From the NCBI RefSeq assembly GCF_018294505.1, contig NC_057804.1:255076989-255140988 (forward strand): 64,000 bases of DNA, written 5' to 3'. Every line of letters starts with the position of its first letter. The first letter of the stretch is position 1. Below are positions 57,176 through 64,000 of this stretch, piece after piece. Position numbers and translations under genes: made by a program. This DNA comes from Triticum aestivum (Eukaryota > Streptophyta > Magnoliopsida > Poales > Poaceae). The notes under the pieces are model-generated. The model made no database searches. It saw only the letters and a list, made by a program, of their open reading frames with translations, and was not told where the DNA came from.

Positions 57176-57187
57176 GCTCTGATACCA
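57176..57187 (-). other. Primer-binding site of element N (initiator tRNA-Met type)
   Basis: The minus strand reads TGGTATCAGAGC four bases inside the right LTR, a perfect initiator-Met PBS. Confidence 0.9.
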
Positions 57188-57191
57188 AAGC

Positions 57192-60100
57192 TGTCAGGAC
57201 CCTGATCCTAAGTCACACTAATCTAGCATGTAACACATCATATCACTTTGCGGCCTCGTGCACGGTATTCCCACGGGTTCCACCTTACCTGGCCCGGGAC
57301 CGTTTGCGCCTTTTGGCTCACGTATATAATAGTGCCGCTAGCATCCATATGACAAAGAACCCGGGCTGACATGGCTAGTCGTGAACCCAAAGTGGCACTA
57401 ACTTACAGGGACAGGCATACATGACCCAACAATGAACATGTCGGTCATCAGCGAGTGAATCCGGGCTATAGCAACTGGGCTAGCAGGACTCCGATAAACC
57501 GGGCTGTAGCAGGCTAACAGGACTCCGGTAGACACCGCATGACATTTCCCCGAAGGGACAGACACAGGAACGAAGAAGGACACATGCCGGCCAGCCTAAG
57601 TGTTCCGCAGCAGTAGCAAGCTACCAGGGCTCAATGGAAGCACTAGGAGACATTTCCCGGTAAGAGAGGCTACCAAGGATAAACAACTAGATAGTCATAT
57701 CCCACACATACCAAGCATTCAGAGCATACAAGTTAAAGCACAAGCGGAAGCTTGACATGTCTGAGTATAGACATCTACAAATGAAAAAGGCTGAGAAGCC
57801 TGACTATCTACCATATCCTGCCGAGGGAACAAGATCGTAGCTGAGGTAACAAGCTAAACGTCGAAGTCCACGCGGAACTACTAGTGAGACGGAAGTCTCT
57901 GTAACAACGTAAAATAGGAAAACGTGAGTACAAATGTACCCAGCAAGACTTACATCAGAACTAACTACATATGCATCATTATCAACAAAGGGGATGGTGG
58001 GGTTTAACTGCAGCAAGCCAGCTTTGACTCAGTGGCTATCCTAAACTACGACTGCAAGTAACTCTTTTGAGGTGGCGCACACGAGTCCACACATTCACCA
58101 TATCAATACACCACTATGGATCCGTTCCCGTCTCCCTACGAGAACGCCATCCATAGCACTCACGCTTATCTTGCGTATTTTAGAGTATCCACTTTCACTT
58201 GTCTATGAACTGTACAAGCAACCCATAAGTCCTTTACCGCGGACACGGCTATTCGAATAGATCATATTAACCCTGTAGGGGTGTACTTCTTCACACACGC
58301 TCTCACCACTTACCGCTGTTTACACGACATGTACTCGGCAACCTTCAAGCGGAAGCCCAGCAAGGGTGTCGGCCACGACCTGACTAACCACACAAGTCTC
58401 TCATCCAGGTTTATCGCCTATTCGGGTTCCATCCGCAAGGAGATTCGGCCGAGGTGTCGTCACGGCCCCAAACGATGTGAGCAGGGTTCCCAAGCCCACC
58501 ATCCGGGTGCCACTTGGTACACCGTGCCACTGCGCCTAGTCTGTCCCAAGCCCACCTGTACCAGGTGCCACTTGGTAGACTACTAGCACTACCTACAAAC
58601 ACCAGAAACTAGTTGCAACTCCTAGATAGAGATCGAGTTGATTAATAAGTCGAGAGAGTCAATTAAGGATCCCAATGTGTGGTAGTAGCTGTTCATGGAT
58701 CACAAACGCAGAACTCAGTTCCTGAGGACGGCTGCAATGAGACAACCCACCATGTACTCCTACATGGCCTCTCACCGCCATCTTTACCAAATCATGTTCA
58801 CACACTTAGCTCACACACAGTAGGACATGTTCACACACCTCTATTTCATCCCCGATGAATCAGACCTGACTCAACTCTAAGCAGTAGCAGGCATGATAAA
58901 CAAGCATGAATGAGTAGGCACATCAGGGCTCAAACAACTCCTACTCATGCTAGTGGGTTTCATCTATTTACTGTGGCAATGACAGGTCATGCAGAGGAAA
59001 GGGGTTCAACTACTGCAGCATGTAACAGTTGAATCATTGTTGTCCTAATGCAGTAAAAGAGAGCAGGAGCGAGAGAGTGGGATTCTACCAGAATGAACAA
59101 GGGGGTTTTGCTTGCCTGGCACTTCTAAAGATAATATAGCTCTTCATCGGTGTCATCGATCTCATCGTTAGTATCACGTCTATCGAGAGGGGACAAATAC
59201 CGGCATCACAGAAGGAAACACAATCGATGCAATGCACAATATGATGCATGATCATGACATGTCAATATGCTGTGGTTTGAGCTAATGCAACTAGCAGCAA
59301 GTTAAATGTAGTTGGTTTGAACCCTAGGTTCAAATTCAAACTCCATATGTTATTATTCAAATGCCTTTATTTGAATTGTCCTAAACAGTAGTCATAAGTT
59401 GTTCTAACATGCATGAAAATGGTACAGATGGATAGATTGGATTTTCTGATCATTTTTCATATATAAATTATTACATTCTGAGTTACGGTTGAATTTATAT
59501 GAATTTTTGAAGTTTTGGATATATTCTGGAATTTCCTAAAAAGAATAAATCTAGAAAATGATTTACTGCATCAGCCTGACGTCAGCACTGTGTCAGCAGT
59601 CAACGAAGTTAAATCTGACGTTTGGGTCCCACATGTCAGCGTTACAGTAGCTAAGCGGGTTTTAAACCCCGTGTTGACTAGGATTTGACCAGCCGCGGGG
59701 GCCCACTGTCAGTGGCATAGGGGCTTAGTTAGCGAGGTGATTAGCCCCTAATAGTGGCTATCACCGGCGTCTAATCGCCGGCGTAACTAGGACGCGGCGG
59801 CGCTTGTCGTCTAGCCATCTCCGGCCATGAGAGGTTGCGCGGCTGGTGGCATTCGGGAGCGGCTGCAGCGGCGCTTCGGGTGGTGGCCGTGGCAAGTGCG
59901 GGGTGGGGCTGTGGCATCGGCAGCAGCGAGTGAAGTGGCAGCCGGAGCTCGGCTCCGAGCGAGCGCGGCGTTGCAACGCGCAAGGGAGCAGGTTGTGGTG
60001 CGGGTTAGGTTCTTAGAGATGCCAGGAGCATGTCCACGTCCTCGAACGTGATTTTTGTCCATTGGAACGACGGCGACGACATGGACGCCGGCGGTGAGCT

Positions 60101-61129
60101 CACGGATGCGGCGGCTAGCAGACGAGAATGGAGGGGCGGGCAGAGAGGGGGAATCAGGAGCTCACAGGGAGGCGGAGAAGCTTGTCAACGGGCTCGGGGA
60201 AGACCTGGCGGCATCGAATCCGTCTGTGGCGTCCGGCGGCCGTGGTGATGAGGATGAGCTCGATCCCGGCGTTGTGGTTCTTCCAGGGATGCGGCCGTCG
60301 GCTTGGAGACGGAGAGTGATACAGCGAAGCTTCTGAGGATGGTGGTTTGTCACGGGGGCAACGGTGGGCGCGTGTGAGGTTGCGGTGGCCGGTGGGGCTC
60401 TCTGTTCAGGCGAGAACAAGGAGGGAGAGAGGAAAATGGTCAGGGGAGAAGGGGGGAGGATAGAGGGGGTCGAGGGCGTCTCCAGACGTGGGGACAGGGA
60501 GGAGGATGAGCCTCCAGCGCGAAGCAGGAGGTGGCGGCCTCCCAGCACGCGTGTGCGTCTTCGCCTCTGCCTACTGGCAGAGGAAGACGACGAGCGAGGA
60601 GGTAAGTGGGCTGGGCCGAAACAGGAGCTGGGCCGGTGCGGCTGCAGGTAGGTGGCCTAGGTAGTTTCCTTTCTCTCTCACCCTTTTATCTCTTTCTGTT
60701 TTCTATTACTTCAATTCTGTTTTGATTTGATTTACAGCCCAAATCATTTAGTAGCTTCTGAAAATATTTATGTGGCTTGATGCAATATATTCGAAGCCAC
60801 TCACAGGTTTTCAGAATTGTTGGACTTGCAATTCTTTTATAGGAGAATTAAATCCAACTCAAATATTTATTGATTTAAATCGAAATGGCCAAAATAATTC
60901 TTCAAAAATGTTCCATATTTTTGGTTTGGACCAAAACCCTTGCCAAAAATATTAAACATCATTGAAGAGCTTTTTGGAAACATTGGATGCATTTTCCAGG
61001 GTTATTTGCCCTTCTTTTACTTAAAATTTTGAGGCTTTCAAATTTCCTCAATTCAAGTTTCATTAGAATTTAGACATGATGCTCACATGAAGGGCTAGCC
61101 TAGTGCATACCAGAACTAGGGATGTGACA
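57192..61129 (-). repeat. 5' LTR of element N (3938 bp)
   Basis: On the minus strand it runs TGTCACATCCCTAGTTCTGG... to ...GATCAGGGTCCTGACA. It is shorter than the left LTR by about 139 bp because of a deletion at 57718-57724, where AGCATTCAGAGC joins sequences that lie apart in the other copy. TGACGTCA is at 59577-59584. Confidence 0.9.
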
Positions 61130-62284
61130 GCTCCCACTCACTTTCTTGTAAATACGGGCTTCACTGAAAGTCTGTATAAAACCATATGCTTTGATCACCT
61201 CATCAAAGCGTATATTCCAACTCTGAGATGCTTGCACCAGTCCATAGATAGATCTCTGGAGCTTGCAGACGTTGTTAATACCTTTAGGATCGACAAAAAC
61301 CTTCTGGTTGCATCATATACAACTCTTCTTTAAGAAATCCATTAAGGAATGCAGTTTTGACGTCCATTTGCCAGATTCATAATCATAAAATGCGGCAATT
61401 GCTAACATGATTTGGACGGACTTAAGCATCACTACGGGTGAAAAAGGTCTCATCATAGTCAACCCCTTGAACTTCTAGGAAACCTTTTGCGACAAGTCAA
61501 GCTTTGTAGATAGTAACATTACCATCAGTGTCACTCTTCTTCTTGAAGATCCATTTATTCTCTATGGCTTGCGGATCATAGGGCAAGTCAGCCAAAGTCC
61601 ATAATTTGTTCTCATACATGGATCCTATCTCAGATTTCATGGCCTCAAGCCATTTGTCGGAACCTGGGCTCATCATAGCTTCTTCATAATTCATAGGTTC
61701 ACCATGGTCTAGTAACATGACTTCTAGAACAGGATTACCACACCACTCTGGTGTGGAACGTGCTATGTTCGACCTACCAGGTCTAGTAGTAACTTGATCT
61801 GAAGTTTCATGATCATCATGATTAACTTCCTCTCTAGTTGGTGCAGGCATCACGGGAACGGATTTCTCTGATATTCTTCTTTCCAAATTGAGAGAGGGTA
61901 CAATTACCTCATCAAGTTCTACTTTCCTTCCACTCACTTCTTTCGAAAGAAACTACTTCTCTAGAAAGGTTCCATTCTTGGCAACAAAGATCTTGCCTTC
62001 GGATTTGTGGTAGAAGGTGTAACAAATTGTCTCCTTAGGGTATCCAACGTAGACGCACTTCTCCGATTTGGGTTCGAGCTTAACAGGCTGAAGCCTTTTC
62101 ACATAAGTGTCGCAACCCCAAACTTTAAGAAATGACAGCTTAGGTTTCTTGCAAAACCACAGTTCATATTGTGTCGTTTCAACGGATTTACACGGTGCCC
62201 CATTTAACGTGAATGCAGCTATCTCTAATGCATAACCCAAAAACGATAGTGGTAAATCGGTAAGAGACATCATAGATCGCACCG
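61130..62284 (-). mobile_element. Element M, right part: Copia integrase end, linker and RT start
   Basis: On the minus strand the Copia M coding region continues from the GCTCC duplication at 61130-61134. At 62284 it is cut by element O inside the integrase C-terminal region (VRSMMSLTDLPLSF). The remaining 5' part of M should lie right of the window. Confidence 0.9.
61135..62282 (-). pseudogene. Integrase C-terminus, linker and RT N-terminus of element M
   Basis: On the minus strand, 62282-61953 gives MRSMMSLTDLPLSFLGYALE, then ELWFCKKPKLSFLKVWGC, the usual Copia integrase tail. After a stop at 61952, 61937-61497 gives the acidic linker and the RT start with MKSEIGSMYENKLWTLADLP. RT continues in broken frames to 61135, with PEGFVDPK-like and GFIQTFSEARIYKKVSGS pieces. 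Only a few stops are present, so decay is moderate. Confidence 0.85.
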
Positions 62285-63733
62285 TGATACGTCTCCAACG
62301 TATCTATAATTTTTGATTGTTCCAAGCTATTATATTACCCATTTTGGATGTTTATGGGCTTTACTTTACACTTTTATATCATTTTTGGGACTAACCTACT
62401 AATCGGAGGCCCAGCCCGAATTCCTGTTTTTTTTTTGCCTATTTTAGTGTTTCGAAGAAAAGGAATATCAAAGGGAGTCCAAATGGAATGAAACCTTCGG
62501 GAGCGATCTTTTTGGAACAAACGTGATCCAGGGTACTTGGAGTGGATGTCAAGCAACAGAGGAGGCGAACACAAGGGTGCCCGGCGTGCCCCCTACAGGT
62601 GGGCGCGCCCCCCACCCTCGTGGGCCCCTCGAGCGTCCACCGACCTACTTCTTCCACCTATATATATACCCACGTACCCTAAAACCATCGAGGAGCACCA
62701 CGAAAAACTATTTCCACCGCCATAACCTTCTGTATCCGCGAGATCCCATCTTGGAGCCTTCGGCGGCGCTCGGCCGGAGGGGGAATCGACCATGGAGGGC
62801 CTCTACATCATCTCCAAGGCCCTTCCGATGAGTTGTGAGTAGTTTACCATAGACCTTCGGGTCGATAGTTATTAGCTAGATTGCTTCTTCTCTCTCTTTG
62901 AATCTCAATACAAAGTTCTCCTTGATCTTCTTGGAGATCTATTTGATGTAACTCTTTTCGCGGTGTGTTTGTCGAGATCCGATGAATTGTGGGTTTATGA
63001 TCAAGTTTATCTATGAGAAATATTTGAATCTCCTCTGAATTCTTTTATGTGTGATTATGTTATCTTTGCAAGTCTCTTCGAATTATTAGTTTGGTTTGGC
63101 CTACTAGATTGATCTTTCTTTCCATGGGAGAAGTGCTTAGCTTTGGGTTCAATTTTGCGGTGTCCTTTCCCAGTGATAGCAGGGGCAGCAAGGCACGTAT
63201 TGTATTGTTGCCATCGAGGATAAAAAGATGGGTTTTATATCATATTGCATGAGTTTATCCCTCTACATCATGTCATCTTTCTTAATGCATTACTCTGTTC
63301 TTTATGAACTTAATACTCTAGATGCATGCTGGATAGCGGTCGATGTGTGGAGTAATAGTAGTAGATGCAGGCAGGAGTTGGTCTACTTGTCACGGACGTG
63401 ATGCCTATATACATGATCATGCCTAGATAATCTCATAACTATTCGGTTTTTTATCAATTTCTCGACAGTAATTTGTTCACCCACCATAATACTTATGCTA
63501 TCTTGAGAGAAGCCACTAGTGAAACCTATGGCCCCCGGGTCTATCTCTTATCATATAAGCTTTCAATCTACTTTTATTTGCATCTTTAATTTTCCTATCT
63601 ATATCATAAAAATACCAAAAATATTTATCTGATCATATTATCTCTGTCAGATCTCACTTTCGCAAGTGGCCATGAAGGGATTGACAACCCCTTTATTGCA
63701 TTGATTGCGAGTTCTTGTTTGTTTGTGTAGGTG
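62285..63733 (+). mobile_element. Element O: LTR (TGATACGTCTCC type), apparently broken by a second copy
   Basis: It starts TGATACGTCTCCAACGTATC, a very common Triticeae LTR terminus. It has a TATA box at 62659-62668 and a GC-rich segment before it. At 63733 it stops at TTTGTGTAGGTG without a CA end, and the same LTR start begins again. I read this as a second copy inserted near the 3' end of the first, though a tandem rearrangement is possible. Confidence 0.7.
62659..62668 (+). promoter_or_regulatory. TATA box of LTR O
   Basis: CCTATATATATACCCACG on the plus strand lies about 375 bp into the LTR. Confidence 0.55.
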
Positions 63734-64000
63734 TGATACGTCTCCAACGTATCTATAATTTTTGATTGTTCCATGCTATTATATTACCCCTTTTGGATGT
63801 TTATGGGCTTTATTTTACACATTTATATCATTTTTGGGACTAACCTACTAACCGGAGGCCCAGCCCGTATTGCTGTTTTTTGCCTATTTCAGTATTTCGA
63901 AGAAAAGGAATATCAAACGGAGTCCAAATGGAATGAAACCTTCGGGAGCGTGATTCGTTTGGAACGAACGTGATCCAGAGGACTTGGAGTGCAAGCCAAG
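63734..64000 (+). repeat. Second LTR start of element O type (continues outside window)
   Basis: The first 267 bp match 62285-62570 closely, with a handful of substitutions and a few small length differences (for example a T-run of 10 versus 6 near 62427 and 63875). The rest is beyond the window, so it cannot be decided whether this is an LTR of an intact element. Confidence 0.75.

Larger units (their letters stand above)
49255..61129 (-). mobile_element. Element N: complete LTR element with 4-kb LTRs, degraded chromovirus (Tekay-like) interior
   Basis: Two long direct LTRs (49255-53331 and 57192-61129), an initiator-Met PBS beside the right LTR, a PPT beside the left LTR, and the target duplication GCTCC (49250-49254 and 61130-61134) define a full 11.9-kb insertion. 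The interior is only 3.86 kb and has no long frame. Minus-strand translation still shows ruined RT and integrase pieces of the Tekay/Del chromovirus type. It sits in the RT of Copia M. Confidence 0.9.

Noticed and set aside
1..64000. tRNA, rRNA or other structural RNA genes
   Set aside because: I saw no tRNA A-box/B-box pair with a foldable cloverleaf and no rRNA motif. TGGTATCAGAGC hits are primer-binding sites.

Overview
The window reads as intergenic DNA from a large grass genome, most likely a Triticeae species (wheat, barley or a relative). The evidence is the density of nested LTR retrotransposons, LTR termini and primer-binding sites of kinds I know from Triticeae repeats, and polyprotein remnants of the Copia Angela/BARE-like, Copia SIRE-like, Gypsy Athila, Gypsy Tat-like and Gypsy chromovirus types. 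I see no intact host gene, no rRNA or tRNA gene, no CRISPR array and nothing bacterial. Almost every coding stretch is a broken retroelement gene. Family names are recognition from memory, not database results.

Layout, left to right. Element A (1-5378, minus) is the 5' part of a gypsy-type element: LTR, PBS and a long non-coding interior with tandem repeats. At 5379-6385 is a gene-like remnant that may be the antisense ORF of a second copy. B (6386-7342) is a repeat fragment. C (7343 to about 9945, plus) is a SIRE-like Copia with its 5' LTR, PBS and gag. D (about 9945-15043, minus) is a gypsy with 5' LTR and gag-pro-RT. E (15044-20520, minus) is a gypsy with LTR, gag-pro and an antisense ORF. 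F (20521-20964) is a coiled-coil coding remnant, and G (20965 to about 22267) an LTR fragment.

The middle is a nest. Copia H (22268-26822 and 35765-36706, plus) is split inside its 3' LTR by the full-length gypsy I (26823-35764, minus). I carries a hAT-like DNA transposon J (27726-29476) in its polypurine tract. I also holds an antisense ORF, with its own TATA box, whose product resembles a plant B3 DNA-binding domain. Next is K (36707 to about 42236, minus), an LTR element with a single gag-like or plant-transposon-like ORF and many TCGGT-N3-ACCGA palindromes.

The right side is a second nest. Athila gypsy L (about 42237-46468, plus) is cut by Copia M (46469-49254 and 61130-62284, minus, same family as H). 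M is interrupted by the complete element N (49255-61129, minus, 4-kb LTRs, 5-bp target duplication GCTCC) and by O (62285 to the end), in which one LTR copy appears to lie inside another. The inferred order is H then I then J on one side, and L then M then N and O on the other.

The most interesting signals are the antisense B3-like ORF in I, the gene-fragment-carrying hAT in its polypurine tract, the palindrome-rich element K, and N, whose LTRs are still alike while its coding region is ruined.
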